Origin: Arthrobacter sp. V1I7
GTDB lineage: Bacteria > Actinomycetota > Actinomycetes > Actinomycetales > Micrococcaceae
NCBI RefSeq assembly: GCF_030817015.1
Contig: NZ_JAUSYS010000001.1
Coordinates: 806,001 to 870,000, forward strand
Direction: 5' to 3'
Length of the DNA stretch: 64,000 nucleotides
The notes beneath the pieces are model-generated. The model did no database searches. It was not told the DNA's origin and saw only the letters and a list, made by a program, of their open reading frames with translations. Numbering within the stretch: the stretch's first letter is position 1; each line of letters begins with the position of its first letter. Shown here piece after piece: positions 17,106-24,774 of this stretch. A program made the position numbers and the translations under genes.

Positions 17106-17720
17106 GTGCCGATTGAAATACCTACAGATCTGACGCCCGAAATCGTGCCGCTTTCCTGGCTCATTGGGGAGTGGGAGGGTGCCGGCCGCCTGGGCGCCGG
17201 GGACGAGAGTTCCGAGCACTTCCTGCAGCACGTCTCCTTCACCCACAACGGCCTGCCGTACCTGCAGTACCGCGCCGAGAGCTGGCTGACCGATGATGAG
17301 GGCACCAAGCTGCGTCCGCTGACGGTCGAAACCGGATTCTGGGCCCTCGAGCGCAAGCAGCGCGAAGAAGACAGCGGGCCGGGCCTGATTCCAGGCGACA
17401 TCGTCCCGGTGCTCAAAAGCGCCGATGAGGTCGAGGCGCTGCGCAACAGCGACGGCGGCTTCGACATCGCTGTCTCCGTTGCCCACCCCGGCGGGATCTC
17501 CGAGCTGTACTACGGCCAGATCAAGGGACCCCAGATCCAGCTGAGCACCGACATGGTGATGCGCGGGAGCCACTCCAAGGAATACACTGCCGCCACCCGG
17601 ATCTTCGGACTCGTGGACGGCCAGCTGCTGTGGCGCTGGGATGTGGCGACCGGCAAGGGTTCGACGCCGGGCGGCGGGCTGGAGGCCCATGCCTCCGCCA
17701 TCCTCGCCAAAGTCAGCTGA
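17106..17720 (+). CDS. FABP-family heme-binding beta-barrel protein (nitrobindin-like)
   Basis: 204 residues, a ten-stranded beta barrel of the DUF1794/nitrobindin family, whose members bind ferric heme and react with NO or peroxynitrite. The opening motif SWLIGEWEGAGRL (about 14-26) is the family G-x-W-x-G-x-G signature. The C-terminal part carries HSKEYTAATRIFGLVDGQLLW. The M. tuberculosis homologue Rv0813c lies in the same neighbourhood as glnR and mshD. The GTG at 17106 has an AGAGG-type site upstream. The fatty-acid-binding name is historical. Confidence 0.85.
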   Translation: MPIEIPTDLTPEIVPLSWLIGEWEGAGRLGAGDESSEHFLQHVSFTHNGLPYLQYRAESWLTDDEGTKLRPLTVETGFWALERKQREEDSGPGLIPGDIVPVLKSADEVEALRNSDGGFDIAVSVAHPGGISELYYGQIKGPQIQLSTDMVMRGSHSKEYTAATRIFGLVDGQLLWRWDVATGKGSTPGGGLEAHASAILAKVS

Positions 17721-17791
17721 CAGCTCGTCCGGGCCGAGCGCGAGGGCTCACTGATTTTCCGTTGTCCACAGCGAACACAGGGAGCCGCGCA

Positions 17792-18526
17792 GTGCCTGAA
17801 GCAGCAGCCACGCCCGGGGAGAAGCAGAGCTACAACGACCTGAAAGCTGTGTTCTTCAACGGGACGCTCAAGAAGTCGCCCGAGACGTCCAACACCCAGG
17901 GGCTGATCGACGTCAGCCGCCGCATCATGGAGAAGCAGGGCGTCAGCACCCGGGTGATCCGGACGGTGGACCATGACATCGCCAGCGGCGTCTATCCGGA
18001 CATGCGGCAGTACGGCTGGCAGAGCGATGAGTGGCCTGAACTCTATCCCGCCGTCCAGGAGGCGGACATCGTCGTCGTGGCGGGACCGATCTGGCTGGGC
18101 GATAATTCCTCGCAGACCAAGAAGCTGATCGAGCGGCTCTACGCGCACTCGGGGCAGCTGAACGAGAAGGGCCAGTGGGCCTTTTATCCCAAGGCCGGTG
18201 GCTGCCTGATCACCGGCAACGAGGACGGCATCAAGCACTGCTCCTCGAATGTCCTTTACAGCCTTCAACACATCGGCTTCACGATCCCGCCGCAGGCCGA
18301 CGCCGGCTGGATCGGCCCGGTCGGACCAGGCCCGAGCTACCTCGACGAAGGCTCCGGAGGCCCGGAGAGCGACTTCACCAACCGCAACACCACGTTCATG
18401 ACGTGGAATCTGCTGCACCTGGCCCGGATCCTCAAGGACGCCGGCGGCATTCCCGCCTACGGCAATCTGCCCGAAGCCTGGACGGCCGGCACACGCTTCG
18501 ACTTCGAAAATCCGGAATACCGCTAG
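17792..18526 (+). CDS. Flavodoxin-fold NAD(P)H-dependent oxidoreductase
   Basis: 244 residues with the flavodoxin-like fold: KAVFFNGTLKKSPETSNTQG (about 20-39) is the FMN phosphate loop, and DIVVVAGPIWLGDNSSQTKK (about 93-112) is the second flavin loop. The reading frame stays open far upstream, but GTG at 17792 has GGGAG 8 nt before it and gives a normal N-terminus. It probably uses FMN for NAD(P)H-dependent reduction of quinones or similar acceptors. It lies between the FABP and YgfZ genes, same strand. Confidence 0.83.
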   Translation: MPEAAATPGEKQSYNDLKAVFFNGTLKKSPETSNTQGLIDVSRRIMEKQGVSTRVIRTVDHDIASGVYPDMRQYGWQSDEWPELYPAVQEADIVVVAGPIWLGDNSSQTKKLIERLYAHSGQLNEKGQWAFYPKAGGCLITGNEDGIKHCSSNVLYSLQHIGFTIPPQADAGWIGPVGPGPSYLDEGSGGPESDFTNRNTTFMTWNLLHLARILKDAGGIPAYGNLPEAWTAGTRFDFENPEYR

Positions 18527-18548
18527 GCCCTGAGGACTTCTACTAGAT

Positions 18549-19631
18549 ATGACTACCACGAGCCCCTTGTTGTCGCGCCCGGGCGCGGTCGAAGCCGGCG
18601 GCGCCGATGCCGGCGTCGCGTCCCACTACGGCGAGCCGCTGCGGGAGCAGCGGGCGCTGGCCGCCGGCAGCGCCGTCGTCGACCTCTCCCACCGCGGGGT
18701 GGTCACGGTCAGCGGGCCGGACCGGCTGAGCTGGCTCAATACGCTTTCCTCCCAGCAGCTCACGGACCTGGCGCCCGGCCAGTCGACCGAACTGCTCCTG
18801 CTCAGCGTGCAGGGCAGGATCGAATTCGACGCCCGGGTGGTGGACGACGGCGGGACCACCTGGCTGATCGTCGAAGCCGCCGAGGCCGGACCCCTCGCGG
18901 AATGGCTGAACCGGATGAAGTTCATGCTCCGGGTCGAGATCGCCGATGTGTCGGCGGACTGGGCCGTGCTGGGCTCCACCCGGCGGATCCCTGAGTGGTC
19001 CGCGCTGCAGGCCTGGGAAGACCCCTGGCCGCACGTCGGCGCCGGCGGCTACTCCTACGCAGTCGTGGGCGAGGATTCCCACCCGGGCCTGGAACGGCCG
19101 TGGTTTGAATACCTTGTCCCCGCCGCCGAGCTCGAAACCACGGTGGCCGAGTGGCCCCTGGCCGGTATCTGGGCCGCCGAGGCGCTGCGGATCGCGGCGT
19201 GGCGGCCCCGCTGGGGCGCCGAGACCGACGACAAGACCATCCCGCACGAGCTGGACCTGCTGCGCACCGCAGTCCACCTGGCCAAGGGATGCTACAAGGG
19301 CCAGGAAACCGTGGCCCGCGTCCACAACCTGGGCCACCCGCCGCGCCGGCTCGTGTTCCTGCAGCTCGACGGCTCGCAGCACACCCTGCCCGCCGTGGGC
19401 AGCGAGGTCCGTGCCGGTGACCGCAAAGTCGGGACGGTGACGTCCGTGGCACAGCACTACGAGATGGGTCCGGTGGCCCTCGCCGTCATCAAACGGTCCG
19501 TTGCCCCGGACGCGGTCCTGACCGTCCTTGACGGGGACGAGCCCTACACCGCGGCGCAGGAAGTCATTGTGGCTCCCGACGCCGGCCAGGTCGTGGGACG
19601 GCAGACCGGATTCCTGAGGGGGACACGATGA
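18549..19631 (+). CDS. ygfZ: YgfZ/GcvT-domain folate-binding Fe-S protein
   Basis: 360-residue tetrahydrofolate-binding protein of the GcvT/YgfZ family, which supports assembly or repair of certain Fe-S enzymes. The diagnostic K-G-C-Y-x-G-Q-E motif is present (KGCYKGQETVARV, C248), which separates YgfZ from the glycine-cleavage T protein. The start ATG at 18549 has only a distant GAGG, so initiation may be weak or coupled to the upstream gene. Its stop codon overlaps the ankyrin gene start (ATGA). The homologue Rv0811c lies in the corresponding mycobacterial region. Confidence 0.9.
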   Translation: MTTTSPLLSRPGAVEAGGADAGVASHYGEPLREQRALAAGSAVVDLSHRGVVTVSGPDRLSWLNTLSSQQLTDLAPGQSTELLLLSVQGRIEFDARVVDDGGTTWLIVEAAEAGPLAEWLNRMKFMLRVEIADVSADWAVLGSTRRIPEWSALQAWEDPWPHVGAGGYSYAVVGEDSHPGLERPWFEYLVPAAELETTVAEWPLAGIWAAEALRIAAWRPRWGAETDDKTIPHELDLLRTAVHLAKGCYKGQETVARVHNLGHPPRRLVFLQLDGSQHTLPAVGSEVRAGDRKVGTVTSVAQHYEMGPVALAVIKRSVAPDAVLTVLDGDEPYTAAQEVIVAPDAGQVVGRQTGFLRGTR

Positions 19632-20023
19632 CCACCGGAAGCGCCGCACCTGACGACGAGACGCTCGCCCTGGCCCACGCGCTCTTCGATGCGGCGCGGG
19701 AAGGGAACGCCGCGCTGCTCGGCAGCTACCTGGCCGCGGGGGCGCCGGCCGGCCTGACCAACGCCGCGGGGGATTCGCTGCTGATGCTTGCGGCCTACCA
19801 CGGCCACGCCGACGCCGTGCGGCTGATCCTGCAGCACGGCGGCGACGCCAATGCCGCCAATGACCGCGGCCAGACGCCGCTCGCGGGGGCGGTCTTCAAG
19901 GGGTACGCCGACGTCGTGCAGGCGCTCGTGGCGGCCGGTGCCGACCCCGACGCGGGCACGCCGTCCGCCCGGGCCGCGGCGCAGATGTTCGCCCGCGCGG
20001 ACCTGCTCGCCCTGCTCGGCTGA
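19628..20023 (+). CDS. Ankyrin-repeat protein
   Basis: 131 residues with about three ankyrin repeats: AAREGNAALLGSYLAAGAPA, then AGDSLLMLAAYHGHADAVRL, then RGQTPLAGAVFKGYADVVQA. Ankyrin repeats are protein-binding scaffolds and no enzymatic domain is attached. Its ATG overlaps the ygfZ stop by 4 nt, so the two are translationally coupled and probably made together. The partner is unknown, though YgfZ is the obvious candidate. Confidence 0.85.
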   Translation: MTTGSAAPDDETLALAHALFDAAREGNAALLGSYLAAGAPAGLTNAAGDSLLMLAAYHGHADAVRLILQHGGDANAANDRGQTPLAGAVFKGYADVVQALVAAGADPDAGTPSARAAAQMFARADLLALLG

Positions 20024-20042
20024 ATCTGCCGGAAACCGCACC

Positions 20043-20606
20043 ATGGCCGGAGCCGCGCCCCTGACCCCCCTCGGCATCGCCGTGCTCTCCCTGCTGGCTG
20101 AACGGCCGATGCATCCCTACGAGATGTACCAGCTCCTGATGGCCCGGCATGAAGACCGGCTCGTGAAGGTCCGCCCGGGAACGCTCAACCACGCCGTCGG
20201 CCGGCTGGAGGAGCAGGGGCTGGTCGCAGCCACCGGAACGGACCGGGAGGGCAACCGTCCCGAACGCACCACCTATGCGATCTCCGCTGCAGGACGGGAA
20301 GCCCTGACCGAACGGCTCCAGGGCATGCTCGCCACGCCCGTCAACGAGTACCCCGCCTTCCCGCTGGCCGTCTCGGAGGCGTACAACCTGCCGGCCGGCG
20401 TCGTGATCGACCTGCTCGACCAGCGCCTCAACGAGCTGGAGGGGCAGTTGAAACTCCTTTTCGACGCGGAGGAGCGGGTGCGGGGAAGAGGCCTCGACCG
20501 CAAGTACTGGATCGACATGCAGTACCAACAAACCATGCTCAACGCCGAGATCGGCTGGATCCGTAGCCTCCAGGAGCAGCTCGGCAGCGGCCAGCTGCCC
20601 TGGTAG
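20043..20606 (+). CDS. PadR-family transcriptional regulator
   Basis: 187 residues. An N-terminal winged helix (PLTPLGIAVLSLLAERPMHP and VRPGTLNHAVGRLEEQGLVA) is followed by a helical dimerisation tail, typical of long PadR proteins. PadR repressors often control an adjacent exporter, and a DHA2 drug exporter gene follows 72 bp downstream, so autoregulated control of that gene is a reasonable inference. The ATG at 20043 was chosen because the longer frame overlaps the ankyrin gene and codes a non-conserved arginine-rich N-terminus. Confidence 0.87.
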   Translation: MAGAAPLTPLGIAVLSLLAERPMHPYEMYQLLMARHEDRLVKVRPGTLNHAVGRLEEQGLVAATGTDREGNRPERTTYAISAAGREALTERLQGMLATPVNEYPAFPLAVSEAYNLPAGVVIDLLDQRLNELEGQLKLLFDAEERVRGRGLDRKYWIDMQYQQTMLNAEIGWIRSLQEQLGSGQLPW

Positions 20607-20678
20607 CCGCCTTTCGCATCCGGGCCGGCCGCCTCTCCAACCTGACCAGCCAAGCGCACCAGCACCCTAAGGAACCCC

Positions 20679-22202
20679 ATGGAAAACGTAGCCAGGCCGT
20701 GGCCGGCACTCTGGTCCCTGGTGATCGGCTTCTTCATGATCCTGATCGACACCACCATTGTGTCGGTGGCCAACCCCCGGATCATGGAGGGTCTCAACGC
20801 CGACATCAACTCGGTGATCTGGGTGACCAGCGCCTATCTGCTGGCGTACGCCGTACCGCTGCTGATCACCGGCCGGCTGGGCGACCGCTTCGGCCCGAAA
20901 AAGCTCTACCTGGGCGGGCTGGTGGTGTTCACCCTGGCCTCGCTCTGGTGCGGGCTCTCGGGCGACGTCCAGACACTGATCGTGGCGCGGGTCCTTCAGG
21001 GTTTCGGCGCGGCAATGATGACCCCGCAGACCATGGCCGTCATCACGCGGATCTTCCCGCCGGACCGCCGCGGCGCCGCGATGGGCATCTGGGGCGCCAC
21101 GGCCGGTGTCGCCACCCTCGTGGGCCCGATCCTCGGCGGCGTCCTGGTCGACGGGCTCGGCTGGGAATGGATCTTCTTCATCAACGTCCCGGTAGGCATC
21201 GCCGGCTTCATCCTCGCGTGGCGCTTCGTGCCGGCCCTGAGCACGCACCCGCACAAGTTCGACATCCCCGGGGTGCTGCTCAGCGCGGTCGGGCTTTTCC
21301 TGCTGGTCTTCGGCATCCAGGAGGGCGAGACCTACAACTGGGGGACCATCGCCGGACCTCTCACCGTCTGGGGCCTCATGATCGCCGGGGTCGTGGTTCT
21401 GACCGGGTTCGTGGTGTGGCAGCGGTACAACAAGGGCGAGCCGCTGCTTCCGCTATCCCTCTTCCGGGACCGCAACTTCTCCCTCGCGAACATCGGCATC
21501 ACCACGGTCGGCTTCACGGTGACCGCCTTCAGCCTGCCGCTGATCTTCTACTACCAGCTCGTCCGCGGCCTGACTCCGACCCAGTCCGCGCTGATGATGG
21601 TGCCGATGGCCGTCATCTCCGGCGGACTGGCCCCCGTCGTCGGCAGGATCATCGACCGCGTCAACCCGAAGTACATCACGGCGTCCGGCCTGGTCCTGAT
21701 GTCCGTGGCGCTGTTCTGGAACGCCGCCCTGATGCACCCGGACACGCCGGTCTGGCTGTTCCTGCTGCCCAGCGCCGTGCTCGGCTTCGCCATCGCCGGC
21801 ATCTGGGCACCCCTGAGTACCACCGCCACCCGGAACCTGCCGCCCCGGCAGGCGGGAGCGGGAGCGGGCGTCTACAACACGACCCGCCAGATCGGCGCCG
21901 TGCTGGGCAGCGCCGCCATCGCGGTCCTGATCCAGGCCAGGCTCGCGGCCGAACTGCCGGCAGTTCCGGGAGGCTCCGGGGAGGCCAGCCAGATGTCATC
22001 CGGCGGCACTCTGCCCGAGGCCCTGCACGAGGGCTTCTCGACGGCGATGGGCCAGTCCATCCTGCTCCCGGCGGCGGTCATCCTGCTCGGCGCCGCGGTG
22101 GCCCTGTTCTTCGCCAAACCGCAGCCGGTGCAGAACCTGGGGCCCGCCCCGGCCGCCCCGGCCCAGGCTGCCTCAGCGGGTGGGCAGGCCAAGCCGCGTT
22201 GA
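20679..22202 (+). CDS. DHA2-family (EmrB/QacA type) MFS exporter
   Basis: 507 residues with 14 predicted helices, the hallmark of DHA2 drug:H+ antiporters. FFMILIDTTIVSVANPRIME is motif D1 in helix 1 with its Asp, GRLGDRFGPKKLYLGG is motif A, and the helix 5 segment around GPILGGVLVD is motif C for antiport. AAGGA lies 8 nt before ATG. The C-terminus is Pro/Ala rich. It is downstream of a PadR regulator and converges with a GNAT gene 17 bp away. Substrate unknown. Confidence 0.9.
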   Translation: MENVARPWPALWSLVIGFFMILIDTTIVSVANPRIMEGLNADINSVIWVTSAYLLAYAVPLLITGRLGDRFGPKKLYLGGLVVFTLASLWCGLSGDVQTLIVARVLQGFGAAMMTPQTMAVITRIFPPDRRGAAMGIWGATAGVATLVGPILGGVLVDGLGWEWIFFINVPVGIAGFILAWRFVPALSTHPHKFDIPGVLLSAVGLFLLVFGIQEGETYNWGTIAGPLTVWGLMIAGVVVLTGFVVWQRYNKGEPLLPLSLFRDRNFSLANIGITTVGFTVTAFSLPLIFYYQLVRGLTPTQSALMMVPMAVISGGLAPVVGRIIDRVNPKYITASGLVLMSVALFWNAALMHPDTPVWLFLLPSAVLGFAIAGIWAPLSTTATRNLPPRQAGAGAGVYNTTRQIGAVLGSAAIAVLIQARLAAELPAVPGGSGEASQMSSGGTLPEALHEGFSTAMGQSILLPAAVILLGAAVALFFAKPQPVQNLGPAPAAPAQAASAGGQAKPR

Positions 22203-22219
22203 TGCGCCCGGCATCCGAA

Positions 22220-22930
22220 TCAGCCCAGCAGCACGCTGGTCTGGATGCCGCCGGCGGCGAAGCCCAGGCTCCGGGCGATGGCGAGGGACCCCTTGTTGCT
22301 GACATCGGAGCGCCACTGGAGGGTCAGGCCGGAGGTGAGCGCCTCATGGGCGGCGATCGAGGCCGCCAGCGAGCCCAGGCCCCGGCGGCGCCACTCCGGA
22401 GCGACCAGCACCCCCATGTGCGCCAGGATGCCTTCCCACTCGGTGTACGCGCCACACGCGACGGGGGTCCGCCGGCCGTCCTCCAGATGCAGAATGGTGA
22501 ACCGGTGCGCCAGGTCCGAGAGGCCCACTTCGTTGACGTCATCCGGCGGACAGGCCGCTTCCAGCTCGATCGCTTCCGGGTTGCCGTGCGAGACGGTCAG
22601 CTCCTCCGAGGGCTGCTGCAGGGGCAGATCGTCCGCGAAGAAGAGCGCCGCCGCGCCGAGTCCGTGACCGCCGTGCTTCCGGGTGATGGTCAGGAGAGTG
22701 ACATGCTGAGCGAGTTCCTCGTCGGGCAGCCCGACGGCGGCGTCCAGCGCCCACTGCGGGCCCACCAGGGCGGAGTTGCCGAACAGGCGGACGAAATCCA
22801 CCGTGCGGCGGGACTCATCCGCCCGGGTGAGGCGTTCGCCGGCGGCAGCGGCGAAGTCGGCGTCGTCGAATCCCAGGTGGCGCGCCCACGCGAGCTGGAT
22901 GATGTCAGCGGAACCGGGCTCAAGACTCAT
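22220..22930 (-). CDS. GNAT-family N-acetyltransferase
   Basis: 236 residues. The GNAT domain lies in the C-terminal half: HMGVLVAPEWRRRGLGSLAA (about 166-185) includes the acetyl-CoA loop R-R-x-G-x-G, and the final strand ends ARSLGFAAGGIQ. The N-terminal half (about 1-110) is unlike the usual single-domain fold and may be a degenerate second GNAT. The acceptor is unknown. The ATG follows TAGGGT at leaderless spacing. Confidence 0.8.
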   Translation of the reverse strand: MSLEPGSADIIQLAWARHLGFDDADFAAAAGERLTRADESRRTVDFVRLFGNSALVGPQWALDAAVGLPDEELAQHVTLLTITRKHGGHGLGAAALFFADDLPLQQPSEELTVSHGNPEAIELEAACPPDDVNEVGLSDLAHRFTILHLEDGRRTPVACGAYTEWEGILAHMGVLVAPEWRRRGLGSLAASIAAHEALTSGLTLQWRSDVSNKGSLAIARSLGFAAGGIQTSVLLG

Positions 22931-22936
22931 GACTCA

Positions 22937-22942
22937 ACCCTA
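22937..22942 (-). promoter_or_regulatory. -10 box TAGGGT for a leaderless transcript (minus strand)
   Basis: Minus-strand TAGGGT, six bases (TGAGTC), then ATG at 22930. Confidence 0.6.
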
Positions 22943-23002
22943 CCCACCGCGCCGCCCGCGGCGCGGGCGGTCTGTCGAGCGGCCGGTCCAGCCGGACGCG
23001 TC

Positions 23003-24028
23003 TCAGCCGAAGAGGACCGCGGCCTCGTCGTAGCGGTGCTGCGGGACGGCCTTCAGGTTGCCAAGGGCGGCGTCGAAGCCCACGTGGACGATGTCGGTGC
23101 CGTTGAGCGAAACCATGGTGCCCCATCGCCTCTCCACGACCGAGTCGATCGCCGCCATGCCCAGACGGGTGGCGAGGACGCGGTCGAACGCCGTCGGCAC
23201 GCCGCCGCGCTGGATGTGGCCAAGGACGGTGGCGCGGGTTTCGATGCCCGTCATGGCCTCGAGTTCAGGGGCGAGCCGTTCGGCGATGCCGCCCAGGCGG
23301 GGCCGGCCGAAGGTGTCGAGGCCGCGTTCGGAGTGCGGCGTCTCCTGGCCGTCCGGGACGAAGCCCTCCGCGACAACAAGGAGGGGCGCGCGGCCGCGGT
23401 CGTGGGCCGAACGGACCCAGTCCGCGATCTGTTCCATCGAGGCTTTCTGCTCCGGGATCAGGATGGCGTGGGCGCCGGAGGCCATGCCGGCATGCAGCGC
23501 GATCCAGCCCACGTGGCGGCCCATGACCTCGGCAATCATGCAGCGGTGGTGTGATTCTCCGGTGGTGCGCAGGCGGTCGATCGCCTCGGTGGCGATTTCC
23601 ACCGCGGTGTCGAAGCCGAAGGTGTAGTCGGTGGCGTCGAGGTCGTTGTCGACCGTCTTGGGGACTCCCACGATCTTCAGCCCCGCATCCGTGAGCCGCT
23701 TGGCGGCGGCCAGGGTTCCCTCGCCGCCGATGGCGATGATGGCGTCGATGCCGAGGCGTTCCATGTTGGCCTTGATGACCTCGGGGCCGCCGTTGTTCTC
23801 GAAGGGGTTGGTGCGGGAGGTGCCAAGGATGGTCCCGCCCTGCTTCGCGATGCCGCGGACCATGGTCCGGGGGATATCGATGACGTCGGCTTCAACGACG
23901 CCGCGCCAGCCGTCCAGGAACCCCACGAATTCGTGGCCGTGGACGGCGATGCCCTTGAGGACGGCACCACGGATGACGGCGTTCAGTCCGGGGCAGTCTC
24001 CGCCGCTGGTGAGGATTCCAATTTTCAT
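23003..24028 (-). CDS. pfkA: 6-phosphofructokinase
   Basis: Phosphorylates fructose 6-phosphate at C1 in glycolysis. 341 residues, group III actinobacterial type. GILTSGGDCPGLNAVIRG (4-21) is the N-terminal nucleotide/phosphate loop and PKTVDNDL (123-130) the catalytic Asp motif. At the two positions used to predict the phosphoryl donor the signals differ: G104 in GGEGT is ATP-like, while K124 in VPKTVDND is the pyrophosphate-like residue. Studied actinobacterial enzymes of this type use ATP, so ATP is favoured. TAGAGC lies 6 nt before ATG, a near match to the leaderless pattern. Confidence 0.94.
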   Translation of the reverse strand: MKIGILTSGGDCPGLNAVIRGAVLKGIAVHGHEFVGFLDGWRGVVEADVIDIPRTMVRGIAKQGGTILGTSRTNPFENNGGPEVIKANMERLGIDAIIAIGGEGTLAAAKRLTDAGLKIVGVPKTVDNDLDATDYTFGFDTAVEIATEAIDRLRTTGESHHRCMIAEVMGRHVGWIALHAGMASGAHAILIPEQKASMEQIADWVRSAHDRGRAPLLVVAEGFVPDGQETPHSERGLDTFGRPRLGGIAERLAPELEAMTGIETRATVLGHIQRGGVPTAFDRVLATRLGMAAIDSVVERRWGTMVSLNGTDIVHVGFDAALGNLKAVPQHRYDEAAVLFG

Positions 24029-24142
24029 TTCTCGGCTCTAATCCTGGTTCGAAGGTGTACAGGCAGAGCGCCACACTGAGCTCACCCTAGAGTCTAATCG
24101 CGGATGTGGGGCAGGACACAAACGGTTACCGCGGCGAAGTAC

Positions 24143-24163
24143 CCCCCGCCGTTGGGGCGGGGG
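24143..24163 (-). terminator. Hairpin after the PspC operon
   Basis: CCCCCGCC (24143-24150) and GGCGGGGG (24156-24163) form an 8-bp stem with a 5-nt loop in the 190 bp between pspC and pfkA. No T run follows. Confidence 0.45.
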
Positions 24164-24218
24164 CACTCGCCGGGCACTTCGGGTCTGGGGCCGGCACGGC
24201 GGGCGCCTCAGCGGCGCT

Positions 24219-24473
24219 TCAGCGCCCGATCGACCGGTTCTGGAGGAAGGACTGGAGGACGATGGCGTTGCGCTGGTCCGGCAGGATCAGCCACGCCGCG
24301 AGGTAGAAGACGAAGGCAGGGCCCGGGAGCAAGGCCAGGAGCAGGAACGCTATTCGCACGAACGCCACATCGACGTTCAGTTTGGCGGCGATCCCGCCGC
24401 AGACCCCGCCGAGCCAGCGCTGCGGACCACGTTTCAGGCCGAGGCCCCGGACGGTACTGAAGAACTTATCCAT
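24219..24473 (-). CDS. PspC-domain membrane protein
   Basis: 84 residues: a PspC domain with LGGVCGGIAAKLNVDVAFVR (about 21-40) and two hydrophobic segments (about 40-52 and 54-66). PspC proteins sit in the inner membrane and take part in envelope-stress sensing. It is the third gene of a minus-strand set (537-residue PspC/toast-rack protein, 98-residue protein, this gene), with gaps of 1-3 nt. The same PspC domain occurs in the adjacent histidine kinase. Confidence 0.87.
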   Translation of the reverse strand: MDKFFSTVRGLGLKRGPQRWLGGVCGGIAAKLNVDVAFVRIAFLLLALLPGPAFVFYLAAWLILPDQRNAIVLQSFLQNRSIGR

Positions 24474-24476
24474 GGT

Positions 24477-24773
24477 TCAAGACTTCCCTGTCGATGAATC
24501 TTTGTCACGTCCGCGGGCCGAGATGAGCCCGCCGACCACGAGTGCTGCGCCGGCGCCGAGCATCAGCCCGATCAGGACATAGCTTCCGTCCAGGGCCACG
24601 AGGCCAAGCCGGGCGACGATGATCAGCGCGGCGAGGGCCAGCACGATCAGTCCCCAGACGATGGTCCCGACGCGGGCTGGGGAGCTCTCCAGCGGCTCAG
24701 GGTCGCCGGGCTTCACGGACGCGGTCGGCCCGTTGTCCGTGGAGCCGTCTGTCGGTGCGTTGTAGCTGCTCAT
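24477..24773 (-). CDS. Two-helix membrane protein in the PspC operon
   Basis: 98 residues: a polar, Pro/Ser/Asp-rich N-terminus of about 35 residues, then two hydrophobic helices (about 36-58 and 64-86) and a charged tail. Family not recognised. GGAGG lies 8 nt before ATG. The 1-nt gap to the preceding toast-rack gene and 3-nt gap to pspC place it firmly in the operon. Confidence 0.75.
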   Translation of the reverse strand: MSSYNAPTDGSTDNGPTASVKPGDPEPLESSPARVGTIVWGLIVLALAALIIVARLGLVALDGSYVLIGLMLGAGAALVVGGLISARGRDKDSSTGKS

Positions 24774-24774
24774 G

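Noticed and set aside
19851..20042. Longer N-terminus for the PadR regulator
   Set aside because: It would overlap the ankyrin gene and encodes an Arg/Pro-rich stretch typical of wrong-frame reading; the winged helix starts right after the internal ATG.
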